DNA from: Candidatus Peribacteraceae bacterium
GTDB lineage: Bacteria; Patescibacteriota; Gracilibacteria; Peribacterales; Peribacteraceae
Reading direction: 5' to 3'
NCBI GenBank assembly: GCA_028717505.1
Contig: JAQUNQ010000002.1
Location: 1-26,408 of the forward strand
Length of the DNA: 26,408 nucleotides
This document shows, piece by piece, positions 1 to 7,057 of the stretch. Positions within the stretch are counted from its first letter, which is position 1; every line of letters starts with the position of its first letter. The notes under the pieces were generated by a model. That model ran no database searches, was not told where the DNA came from, and saw nothing but the letters and a program-made list of their open reading frames with translations. A program made the position numbers and the translations under genes.

Positions 1-222
1 CGTGGCATGCGTCGAGATAATTGCAGAAAAGATCGAGGATCGAGCCGCTCTTTTTTTACCACGCCTCGCGTGCGCGAGGCTAGGCAACTGAGCTACCGTG
101 GCACGAAGCATGAAAGAACAACGTGCTGCATTACTCCAATCCGCATCGACGCCCTGAGCAAGCAGCCGAGCAAAGGGTACCAAAGCTCCGCTGCAAGCGG
201 AAGAAAATCCCGGGACGTTCCT

Positions 223-522
223 CTAGCGATCGAGCCGGCCGATCCAGCTCGGCCATCCGTCCTCCCATGTGCCTCCGATCTTCTGCACCGACGTGGATGT
301 GCCCGTGCCGGCATCCGACGCGTTCGTGGCAGTGCCCCACCACCCGATCCAGCTCGGCCATCCTTCGGGCGCCTCGGCTGCAGGAACAGGCCTCGTCATC
401 AAGTAGAGCTGCGCGTCCCTTCTCTGCAATTCGAACTCAACGGGGAACCGCGCGAGGGCGACGGAGGAGACCCCCAAAAATGCGAGAGTGATTCCGATGA
501 ATACCGAGAGGATGGTTTTCAT
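223..522 (-). CDS. Small secreted protein with GWPSWIG repeats
   Basis: The 99-residue product begins with a convincing signal peptide: Lys2, a hydrophobic run over residues 4-20, and an ALA-type cleavage site near residue 24. The mature part is small and Trp-rich. The heptapeptide GWPSWIG occurs twice, near residues 54 and 89, and is encoded by a perfect 20-base repeat at 239-258 and 344-363, exactly 105 bases apart and so in frame. No family is recognised and no catalytic motif is visible. A TACAAT -10 box lies upstream at 549-554 on the same strand, giving a predicted leader of about 20 pyrimidine-rich bases without a Shine-Dalgarno sequence. It is divergent from the envelope operon starting at 677. 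A secreted or surface role is inferred from the signal peptide alone. Confidence 0.5.
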   Translation of the reverse strand: MKTILSVFIGITLAFLGVSSVALARFPVEFELQRRDAQLYLMTRPVPAAEAPEGWPSWIGWWGTATNASDAGTGTSTSVQKIGGTWEDGWPSWIGRLDR

Positions 523-548
523 GGATGAAGGGGAAAAGGAGATCTTTC

Positions 549-554
549 ATTGTA
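549..554 (-). promoter_or_regulatory. -10 box for the small secreted protein
   Basis: TACAAT on the minus strand. No good -35 is visible at 17-18 bases. The predicted transcription start is near 542, about 20 bases before the ATG at 522. Confidence 0.35.
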
Positions 555-661
555 CCCTTTGGCAACAATCTGTCTAAGAATCTCCGGAAATTAGAGATTT
601 TGCGAAAACCTCTCCGTGAAGGAAAAGGCATGAAACGACGCACATCCCTGCCCTTTTCAGG

Positions 662-667
662 CATAAT
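662..667 (+). promoter_or_regulatory. -10 box of the envelope operon
   Basis: CATAAT ends 9 bases before the ATG at 677, so the predicted mRNA starts only about 3 bases upstream of the start codon. No convincing -35 is seen. It fits the near-leaderless pattern found at many genes in this window. Confidence 0.4.
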
Positions 668-676
668 CACCGCATC

Positions 677-1411
677 ATGAAGTACGTGCTGCTCTGTCTC
701 CACGGGTGGGGGGGGTCGAAGGAATCCTTCGCGGAGCTCCGGGCGATCCTCGAGGGGGAGAATGTGGAGATCCTGACACCCGATCTCCCGGGCTTCGGCG
801 CCGAGCCGGAACCGAAGGAGCCTTGGAACGTCCATGATTATGCCGACTGGGTGGAAGAGTGGTTTCAAGAAACCCTACGCCCTACGCCCTACGCCCTACG
901 CCCTCTCCACCTCCTCGGGCATTCCCATGGCGGGCGCATCGCCCTCGTCCTCGCCGCGCGCAAAACTCTCCCCGTCGAGCACCTCTTCCTCTGCGCGGCC
1001 GCCGGCATCCGGCGCCCCTCCCTCAAGCGCGCACTCGGGCAGGCACTCGCCCTGGGCGGGAAGAAGATCCTCTCGCTCCCCCTCATCGACAAGCTCCAGC
1101 CCACCGCGCGGAGCGTGCTCTACAAAGTGCTCCGCACCCACGACTACGAGCGCGCCTCTCCCGTCATGCAGCAGACCCTCGTGAAGGTGGTGGAGGAGGA
1201 TCTCACGCCGCTCCTGAAGGAGATCACCGTCCCCACGGATCTCTTCTGGGGTGAGAAGGACACCATGACCCCCCTGCGGGATGGCAGGATCATGCACAGC
1301 GCAATCCCCGGGAGCGTGCTCCACACCTTCGCCGGCACGGGGCACCGCGTCCATCGCGACCGTGCCCTCGAGATCGCGGAGGTCATCCGCTCCCACCTCC
1401 CCGCCGCATGA
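677..1411 (+). CDS. Alpha/beta-fold hydrolase
   Basis: The 244-residue protein has the features of a cytoplasmic alpha/beta hydrolase. An HGWGG oxyanion-hole motif starts at His9. The nucleophile elbow GHSHGG carries Ser83. A likely acid is Asp195 in WGEKD, and the catalytic His is His223 in GTGHRVH. The substrate cannot be read from sequence; esterase, peptidase or lactonase are all possible. It is the first gene of a five-gene envelope operon and overlaps the MurF-like gene by four bases (ATGA), so translation is probably coupled. A CCCTACG tandem tract encodes residues 69-75 (PTPYALR), just ahead of the beta strand leading into the nucleophile elbow. There is no signal peptide and no Shine-Dalgarno sequence; the start is supported by a -10 box only 9 bases upstream. 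Confidence 0.85.
   Translation: MKYVLLCLHGWGGSKESFAELRAILEGENVEILTPDLPGFGAEPEPKEPWNVHDYADWVEEWFQETLRPTPYALRPLHLLGHSHGGRIALVLAARKTLPVEHLFLCAAAGIRRPSLKRALGQALALGGKKILSLPLIDKLQPTARSVLYKVLRTHDYERASPVMQQTLVKVVEEDLTPLLKEITVPTDLFWGEKDTMTPLRDGRIMHSAIPGSVLHTFAGTGHRVHRDRALEIAEVIRSHLPAA
873..904 (+). repeat. CCCTACG heptanucleotide tract (4.6 copies)
   Basis: Four perfect CCCTACG units plus CCCT lie inside the hydrolase gene. A heptanucleotide read in triplets cycles through all phases, so it always encodes the heptapeptide PTPYALR. The complementary strand would contain a TAG stop in every frame. Confidence 0.95.
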
Positions 1412-2937
1412 CCCCCCTCGCCCTGCTCCTCACCCTCACGGCTTCGCTCTCCCCCCTCCTCACCTTCGCCCACCTGTGGCAGATCAAGGAATGGAGAGTC
1501 GACCGCCTGCGCGAGCACCTCCGCAGCGAGGGCCCCTGCCACCAGCTCTGCGGCGCCGTGCGGCCGCTCCTCCTCCTGCTCCTCCTGCCGCCGCTCCTCC
1601 TCCGCTGGATGCCGGCGGACCTGTGGACCCTCACGGCACTCACGGCACTCGCTCTCCTCACCGTCCTCCAGATCGCCCTCGACCGGCAGCCCTGCCCCCT
1701 CTGGACGCTGAAGACCCTCGCACTCGTGAGCGGTGCCTTCCTCCTCACGCTGCTCGCGGGCCTCGCCGTGAGCCTCCTGTTCCCGCAGAGTCCCGCCCTC
1801 GCGCTGCTCCCGCTCCTGCAACCGCTCGCCCTCGCCCTCTCGTGGCTCGTCTTCCTTCCGCTCGATCACTTCCTCAAGCACCGCGTCATGGCACGCGCGA
1901 TGTCCCTCCGACGCGCGCACCCCGACCTCGTCGTCATCGGCATCACGGGAAGCGTGGGCAAGACGACGACGAAGGAGCTCCTCCTCCATCTCCTCAGAGA
2001 ACAGAAGGCCCATGCGACCCCCGCCTACGTGAATACCGAGATGGGCGTGGCGCAATGGCTCACGAAGGAACTGAGCTCCCCCACCCCCCCGAAGATCCTC
2101 ATTGTGGAGATGGGCGCCTACCGCCGCGGAGAGATCGCGCTCCTCTGCCGCATCACACAACCCACCATCGGCATCATCACGTTCATCGGCACGCAGCACA
2201 TGGGGCTCTTCGGCTCGCAGCAGGCCCTCCTCGAGACGAAGGCGGAGCTCTTCGATGCCCTCCCGCAGGACGGCCTCGCGATCCTCAACGGCGACAGCCC
2301 CCTCGCGGACGCGCTCGGCGAGCACGCCCATAGTCCGACCCTCACCGTGAGCACGGGCGGCGGCGGGGATCTCGAGGCGATGGAGATCGAGGAGACGGGA
2401 ACGGGCGTCCGCTTCCGACTCGGGGATGATTATTGCACGCTGCCGCTCCACGGGACGCACAACGTGACGAACGTGCTCCTCGCCCTCGCGGCGGCGGAGG
2501 TGCTGGGCCTGAAGAGGAAGGAGAGCATCAAGCGGCTCGCGACGTTCCGCCCGCCGGAACACACCTTCTCCGTGCGCACCATCCGCGCCCTCACGCTCCT
2601 CGACGACACTCACAACGCGAGCCCCGTGAGCTTCAAGGCAGCGATCGGCTGGGCGAAGGCGCAGCCCGCGGAGGAGAAAGTACTCTTCACGAGTGGCCTG
2701 ATCGAGCTCGGCGAGGCGGAGGACCGCATCCATACGGAGCTCGGCATCGAGGCAAGTGGCGTCTTCGACCGCGTGATCTTCACACATCGCCGCCACGCAC
2801 GCGCTTTCGAGCGGGGCCTCGGGACCGCGGTAGAATCCTTCACGAAGACCACGAAGTCCGTCTCACCCTCCGCGCTGCTCATCTGCGTGGGACGGATTCC
2901 CGAGGAACTGGTCCGCCGCCTCCTCCCCCGCTCTTAA
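1408..2937 (+). CDS. murF: Membrane-anchored MurF-like Mur ligase
   Basis: The 509-residue protein has an N-terminal hydrophobic region (about residues 1-155, roughly four or five membrane segments) joined to a full Mur ligase. The ATP-binding loop GITGSVGKTTTKE is at 178-190 (Lys185). VEMGAYRRGEI follows at 233-243, the QHMGLFGS region at 263-270 (the position of AHLEGFGS in MurF), and DDTHNASPVS at 399-408 matches the MurF DDxYNANPxS motif. MurF adds D-Ala-D-Ala to UDP-MurNAc-tripeptide in the cytoplasm; the classical enzyme is soluble and about 450 residues. The membrane domain suggests work close to the membrane or on a lipid-linked substrate, which is inference. It overlaps the hydrolase stop (ATGA) and is followed after 10 bases by an aminotransferase gene. 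It is either the cell's real MurF or a paralogue for another polymer. Confidence 0.85.
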   Translation: MTPLALLLTLTASLSPLLTFAHLWQIKEWRVDRLREHLRSEGPCHQLCGAVRPLLLLLLLPPLLLRWMPADLWTLTALTALALLTVLQIALDRQPCPLWTLKTLALVSGAFLLTLLAGLAVSLLFPQSPALALLPLLQPLALALSWLVFLPLDHFLKHRVMARAMSLRRAHPDLVVIGITGSVGKTTTKELLLHLLREQKAHATPAYVNTEMGVAQWLTKELSSPTPPKILIVEMGAYRRGEIALLCRITQPTIGIITFIGTQHMGLFGSQQALLETKAELFDALPQDGLAILNGDSPLADALGEHAHSPTLTVSTGGGGDLEAMEIEETGTGVRFRLGDDYCTLPLHGTHNVTNVLLALAAAEVLGLKRKESIKRLATFRPPEHTFSVRTIRALTLLDDTHNASPVSFKAAIGWAKAQPAEEKVLFTSGLIELGEAEDRIHTELGIEASGVFDRVIFTHRRHARAFERGLGTAVESFTKTTKSVSPSALLICVGRIPEELVRRLLPRS

Positions 2938-2947
2938 TTTCGTTCCG

Positions 2948-4207
2948 ATGCTCCGTCCCATCCACCACACCTTCGGCCCCCATGTGGACGCGGCCTTCTG
3001 CCTGCGCACGCTCGGCCTCCTCCTCCGGCCGTGGAAGTGGATGCACGGGGAGAGCCGTGAGGAACTCCGGCAGGCACTCCGGGGACACCTGCAGGCAGAG
3101 CCGTTCCTCTTCGGCAACGGACGTGAAGCGCTGGTCGCGCTCCTCCGGTCGCTCCATTTCCCGAGCGGCTCCGAGGTGATCGTGCAGGCCTACACCTGCG
3201 TCGTCGTCCCGAATGCGATCCAAGCGGCGAATGGCGTTCCGCTCTACGCGGATATCGAGCAGGACACCCTGAGCATGGATGTCTCCTCCGTGGAGCGCCT
3301 CATCACGCATCGCACCAAGGCCGTGCTCTGCCAGCATACCTTCGGCATCCCCGCGCCCCTGCGCGCCCTGCGCGATCTCTGTGACCGCCACAGCCTCCTC
3401 CTCATTGAGGATTGCGCGCACGTCATCCCGGATACCGCCAGTCCCGCGGACATTGGAAAGGTTGGTGACGCCATCCTCCTGAGCTTCGGACGGGACAAGG
3501 CAATTTCTGGTATCGCAGGTGGGGCAATGCTCGTGAAGGACCCCGCACTGGCCGACGCACTCCGCCAGGAGGAGGAACGTGCGGAGGATCTCCCGCTCTC
3601 CGTCACGGGTCGTCTCCTCCTCTACCCGCTCTTCTACGCCGTCGCACGTCCGCTCTATGGCCTGGGGATCGGTAAGGCGCTCCTGCGGCTCGGCCGCGCG
3701 CTCGCACTCCTCCTCCCCATCCTGCAAAAAGACGAGAAGGAGGGGCGCATGTCCCCGATCCTCCGGAAGCTCCCGAATGCCTGCGCCGCGCTCGCCCTCG
3801 CATCATTCAGGAAGCTCAAAAAGATCAACGATCACCGCCGCATGCTCACCGCGTTCTACCTCGAGGAAGGGAAGAACCGTTCCTGGTCCATCCCCGCCGC
3901 CATCACCCCCGTGCTGCCCCTCCAGAAGCTCCCGCTCTTCACGAGAAACGCCGACGGCATCCGCCATGAGCTCAGGAAGCGGAACATCCACCTCGACGAC
4001 GGCTGGACGGGCTGCGTCATCTGCCCGCCCTCCGTCGACCTCGACCCCACGAACTACGTCCCCGGCGCTGACCCGACGGCGGAAGCCGCCTGCAAGAAGA
4101 TTCTCTCGCTCCCCACGCATCCGACGATGACCATGGAACAGGCACGCACGCTGATAGCGGCACTTTCTCCCCTGATGGGGACAGAAGCTGTAAGCTGTCA
4201 GCCATAA
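2948..4207 (+). CDS. DegT/DnrJ/EryC1/StrS-type PLP aminotransferase
   Basis: The 419-residue protein resembles the DegT/DnrJ/EryC1/StrS aminotransferases, which aminate keto-sugars for surface polysaccharides using PLP. Family features are the FGNGREAL segment near residue 55, LLIEDCAH at 151-158 (Asp155 pairing with the cofactor nitrogen), and SFGRDKAISGIAGG at 179-192, where Lys184 is the expected Schiff-base lysine. A hydrophobic stretch near 205-250 is unusual and may be an amphipathic insertion. The last residues are encoded by a degenerate AAGCTGT repeat (4185-4198), so the natural C-terminus may have been altered. The stop codon directly abuts the ATG of the FemAB gene. The context suggests amino-sugar or amino-lipid supply to the envelope. 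The substrate is unknown. Confidence 0.8.
   Translation: MLRPIHHTFGPHVDAAFCLRTLGLLLRPWKWMHGESREELRQALRGHLQAEPFLFGNGREALVALLRSLHFPSGSEVIVQAYTCVVVPNAIQAANGVPLYADIEQDTLSMDVSSVERLITHRTKAVLCQHTFGIPAPLRALRDLCDRHSLLLIEDCAHVIPDTASPADIGKVGDAILLSFGRDKAISGIAGGAMLVKDPALADALRQEEERAEDLPLSVTGRLLLYPLFYAVARPLYGLGIGKALLRLGRALALLLPILQKDEKEGRMSPILRKLPNACAALALASFRKLKKINDHRRMLTAFYLEEGKNRSWSIPAAITPVLPLQKLPLFTRNADGIRHELRKRNIHLDDGWTGCVICPPSVDLDPTNYVPGADPTAEAACKKILSLPTHPTMTMEQARTLIAALSPLMGTEAVSCQP
4185..4202 (+). repeat. Degenerate AAGCTGT heptamer repeat
   Basis: Two perfect AAGCTGT units and a partial CAGC unit sit at the extreme 3' end of the aminotransferase gene. The period of 7 matches the other tracts but the unit differs. 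It is short enough to be chance. Confidence 0.4.
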
Positions 4208-5284
4208 ATGGATATTTTCCAAGCGCAAAACCCGGCCGCATGGGATGCCTTCCTCGCCTCGCAAGCATTCCGCCCCTTCCTTCAGAGCTGGACCATGGGG
4301 GAGGTCTACCGTGACACGGGACAGGAGCCCATCCGGGTGGAAGTCCGCGAGGGAACGGACATCGTCGCGACCTGTCAGGCGATCCTCGTGGATGCGCGAA
4401 GGGGAAAGCATCTCTCCATCCCGTATGGCCCGGTGATGAGGAATCAGGAATCAGGAATGAGGAATCAGGTTCTCGAAACTTTGCTGAACGAACTCATCCG
4501 CATCGGGAGGCAGCACCGCTGCTCCTTCATCCGCATGAGCCCCTTCTGGCCGAAGCTCCCTACGCCCTACGCCCTACGCCCTCTCCCCCACGCTGTCCCT
4601 TCTCCCCTTCATCTTCTCGCGGAACATGTATGGTACCTCCCCCTCGTGACGCCGGACCCCTGGCAGTCGGGGGATCGTTCCCCGGCAAAACAGGCGGTCA
4701 GCGAGGAGGCGCTCTTCTCCGCCATGCGCAAGACCACGCGGAACCTCATCCGGCGCGCCGAGAAGGAGGGCGTGGAGATCGTGGCGTCCCCCGATCCCGT
4801 GAAGGACGTCGAAGCATTCATCGCCCTGCACGAGGAGACGCGAAAGCGGCACCACTTCACCCCCTACACGAATGCCTTCTTCCGCTCGCAGGTCACGCGC
4901 TTCGCCCCGCGCGGCGAATGCTCCGTGTACCTTGCGCGCTATCAGGGGGAAATCGCTGCGGCATCCATCCACATGCATGTGGGCGGAGAGACCAGCTACC
5001 ACCACGGAGCCAGCGCCTCCAAGTTCGCGAAGATCCCCGCGAGCTACCTCCTCCAGTGGACGGCGATCCGCGACGCGCTCCGGCGCGGCGATCACGTCTA
5101 TAACTTCTGGGGTATCGCCCCCGAGGGAGTGCGCCAGCATCCTTTTGCCGGCGTGACGCTCTTCAAGACGGGCTTCGGCGGCACCCTGCTCGAGCTGCAA
5201 CACTGCATAGACCTCCCGCTCTCGAAGCGGTACTATCTCACCCGCGCCTTCGAACTGCTCCGCAAGTGGCGCCGCGGGTTCTAA
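4208..5284 (+). CDS. FemAB-family aminoacyltransferase-like protein
   Basis: The 358-residue protein looks like a FemAB/FemX-type double-GNAT protein, a family that adds amino acids from aminoacyl-tRNA to the peptidoglycan stem peptide or to other acceptors. Supporting segments are QSWTMGEVYRDTG near residues 26-38, the basic helix RKTTRNLIRRAEKEGVE in the middle, the ALHEETRKRHHF region, the second GNAT half with AASIHMHVGGETSYHHGASA, and the C-terminal NFWGIAPEG...GVTLFKTGFGG, which is very typical of the family. It starts with no gap after the aminotransferase stop, so coupling is likely. It holds two heptamer tracts: GGAATCA giving residues 77-87 and CCCTACG giving 118-125. Both lie in the first domain, probably in surface loops. 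The acceptor is unknown; the MurF-like neighbour points to cell wall. Confidence 0.8.
   Translation: MDIFQAQNPAAWDAFLASQAFRPFLQSWTMGEVYRDTGQEPIRVEVREGTDIVATCQAILVDARRGKHLSIPYGPVMRNQESGMRNQVLETLLNELIRIGRQHRCSFIRMSPFWPKLPTPYALRPLPHAVPSPLHLLAEHVWYLPLVTPDPWQSGDRSPAKQAVSEEALFSAMRKTTRNLIRRAEKEGVEIVASPDPVKDVEAFIALHEETRKRHHFTPYTNAFFRSQVTRFAPRGECSVYLARYQGEIAAASIHMHVGGETSYHHGASASKFAKIPASYLLQWTAIRDALRRGDHVYNFWGIAPEGVRQHPFAGVTLFKTGFGGTLLELQHCIDLPLSKRYYLTRAFELLRKWRRGF
4440..4469 (+). repeat. GGAATCA heptanucleotide tract (about 4.3 copies)
   Basis: GGAATCA occurs in four tandem units (the third is GGAATGA) plus GG, in frame within the FemAB-like gene. The reverse complement contains TGA, so only this orientation is open. 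Confidence 0.9.
4558..4582 (+). repeat. CCCTACG heptanucleotide tract (3.6 copies)
   Basis: Three CCCTACG units plus CCCT, in frame, encode PTPYALRP in the FemAB-like protein. It is one unit shorter than the tracts at 873 and 22553. Confidence 0.95.
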
Positions 5285-5299
5285 TGCTCCCCCCTCCCC

Positions 5300-5590
5300 A
5301 TGGCCAAGCAACAGCCTGCCACCACCACCGACGAAAAACTCGACCTGATCATCGAGCACCTCCGGCATCTCGATAATCGCGACCGGTGGCGGACGATCGG
5401 CGGCTTCCTCCGGAGCCTCCTGCACATCGCCTATCTCGTCATCATCGTCGCTTCCATCTGGTACACCTTCAAGTACAGCGATGTGATCCTGAAGAAGATC
5501 ACCGAGCAGGCAGCAGAGCAGGCCGCCCGCATCACCCAGCAGAACACGGGGAACCTGATGCAGGAGCTGAACAAGTACCTGAAGCCGTGA
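5300..5590 (+). CDS. Small single-span membrane protein
   Basis: The 96-residue protein has a polar N-terminus with an amphipathic helix (residues 12-38), one clear transmembrane helix (about 40-58) and a C-terminal helix rich in Gln, Glu and Ala (62-96) that could form a coiled coil. No family is recognised. It is the last gene of the envelope operon, 15 bases after the FemAB-like gene, and its stop directly abuts the stop of the convergent SH3b lipoprotein gene. It could be a membrane scaffold for the operon's enzymes; that is a guess from position. Confidence 0.75.
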   Translation: MAKQQPATTTDEKLDLIIEHLRHLDNRDRWRTIGGFLRSLLHIAYLVIIVASIWYTFKYSDVILKKITEQAAEQAARITQQNTGNLMQELNKYLKP

Positions 5591-7024
5591 TCACGGCCCG
5601 ACGGCTATTTTCAGGACTTCATCATCGGTTGCAGTCGGTGACAGGACGAAGCTCGGAAGCCGGAGGAGATCCTCGCGACGGAACGTGCGATCGGGAGCCG
5701 TGGCCACGCCGAGCAGGTAGCCGGTATCCGCCGCGTACTTCGCGACGCGCTCGTTCACGCCACCCTCCGGATACCCGACGGCCACCACCGTCCGCTTCGT
5801 GTACTCCTCGAGCAGCTGGCGGCTCTGGGCGAGCTCCAGTTCCACCTGCGCGTTCGTGAGGGAACGGAGATCGTCTCCGGTATGCCCCCCGGATTCGAGA
5901 TCCATCCCGTTCGCGAGGAGATTAAGGACCATCTTCTCCGTAATGCCATCGAGTCCGAGCTGCTTCGTCTGGATGAAGAAGGTCGCGGAGACGCCGAGGG
6001 CGCGCAGCGCATCGGAGGCCTCCCCCACGTTCTGCGCCGTGAGATCGGAGACGAGGAGGACGACGGTCTTCGGATCGACGCGCGCATCCCGTTCCTCCTG
6101 CTTGAGGAGGAGATCGTAAAACGAGCGCAGCGTGATGATCTTCACGCCATTCTGCTTCAGAGTGAGCACATGCCGCGTCATGGCTGCCAGCGCGCCGTCT
6201 TGCGAGAGGCGATAGTGGAGCATGGGCAGCGTGAACTCCTCCTGCCGTACGAGGAAGTTCGGCAGGAACGGTGACAGGTACTTCGCCGCCACGTAGCCGT
6301 CCTTCCCCTGAAAGGAGACCTTCGCCCAGTTCTGGTCCTTCGTAATGGGGCGAACGAATGCCTGCCCGGGTATCTCCCCGAGCTTCTCACTCTCCGCGTC
6401 CGGTTCCTTGCGGACGTTCACGAATCCGAAGTTCACGAAGTAGAGGCCGTCGAACGTCTTCTTCTCCTGCGCAAGGCGATCTTCCGATGTGAGCTTGGAG
6501 ACGTACCGCTGGGCGACGAATCCCTCACGATTGTCCGCGAGACGCACCTTCGCCCACGCCGCATCGGTAAATTCGATGACCGTGAGCACCTCGCCGCGCT
6601 CCAACCGCGCCACCTGCCCTGCGGTGACACTTGGAGACGTGCGGACATTCAGGAACTCATTCGTGACGCGGTAGACATCCTTCCCCGTGGCTCCGGGCCC
6701 GGACCGGATGGCCTCGAACATGCTTACCTTCGAGAGATCGAGGACCGGCAGCTCGCTCGAGGTGGCACCGGTCACGCCCTCGAGGTGCGGCGCGCCGCTC
6801 CCCGTCCGGAGGACGCCGGAACCGCTCTCATTCTTCCCCGCGAGCTCGCGGAAGCGCGCGACATCCTCCGCCGTGAAGGTGAATTCCTCCACCTTCGGCT
6901 TCTCCGGCGTGCCGCCGCACCCTGCGAAGAGGATGCCGAACGAGGCAATGAGGAGGAAAGCGATGAGCGGACGCACGGAAGCGAGGGGAGAGCGCCGGAC
7001 AGGATGGTAACGACGGGGCACCAT
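5591..7024 (-). CDS. Lipoprotein with two SH3b domains and a degenerate polysaccharide-deacetylase domain
   Basis: The 477-residue protein starts with a basic stretch, a hydrophobic run (19-34) and a lipobox ending FAGC (Cys36), so it is probably a lipoprotein. Two bacterial SH3 domains follow: about 116-178 (FLNVRTSPS...EGFVAQRYV) and 193-253 (FVNVRKEPD...DGYVAAKYL), a type that often binds cell wall. Residues 265-475 resemble the NodB polysaccharide deacetylase fold (MLHY at the start, LGVSATFFI at 343-351). The catalytic motifs are changed: TFDDG appears as VSDLT, the HxxxH motif as HTGDD (381-385), and the RxPxG motif as GYPEG. Activity is therefore doubtful and a binding or structural role is possible. 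It lies 33 bases downstream of argS on the same strand. Confidence 0.8.
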   Translation of the reverse strand: MVPRRYHPVRRSPLASVRPLIAFLLIASFGILFAGCGGTPEKPKVEEFTFTAEDVARFRELAGKNESGSGVLRTGSGAPHLEGVTGATSSELPVLDLSKVSMFEAIRSGPGATGKDVYRVTNEFLNVRTSPSVTAGQVARLERGEVLTVIEFTDAAWAKVRLADNREGFVAQRYVSKLTSEDRLAQEKKTFDGLYFVNFGFVNVRKEPDAESEKLGEIPGQAFVRPITKDQNWAKVSFQGKDGYVAAKYLSPFLPNFLVRQEEFTLPMLHYRLSQDGALAAMTRHVLTLKQNGVKIITLRSFYDLLLKQEERDARVDPKTVVLLVSDLTAQNVGEASDALRALGVSATFFIQTKQLGLDGITEKMVLNLLANGMDLESGGHTGDDLRSLTNAQVELELAQSRQLLEEYTKRTVVAVGYPEGGVNERVAKYAADTGYLLGVATAPDRTFRREDLLRLPSFVLSPTATDDEVLKIAVGP

Positions 7025-7057
7025 GGGAAGAATGGGAAAGGAGAAAGAAAAAAACCG

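Noticed and set aside
32..45. GATCGAG tandem pair
   Set aside because: Only two units of a 7-base repeat, too short to count as a tract.
44..106. tRNA-like 5' half on the minus strand (GGTAGCTCAGTTGCCTAG)
   Set aside because: It resembles an acceptor/D-arm start and is followed by a perfect GCCTCGC-GCAC-GCGAGGC hairpin, but the D stem does not close, no T arm fits and no matching 3' acceptor strand is found within the window. It could be a decayed tRNA, or a gene continuing off the left edge.
1144..2796. Long minus-strand open frame of 550 codons
   Set aside because: It lies opposite the hydrolase and MurF-like genes; its composition (Arg/Glu/His-rich, no domain) is that of a shadow frame in GC-rich DNA.
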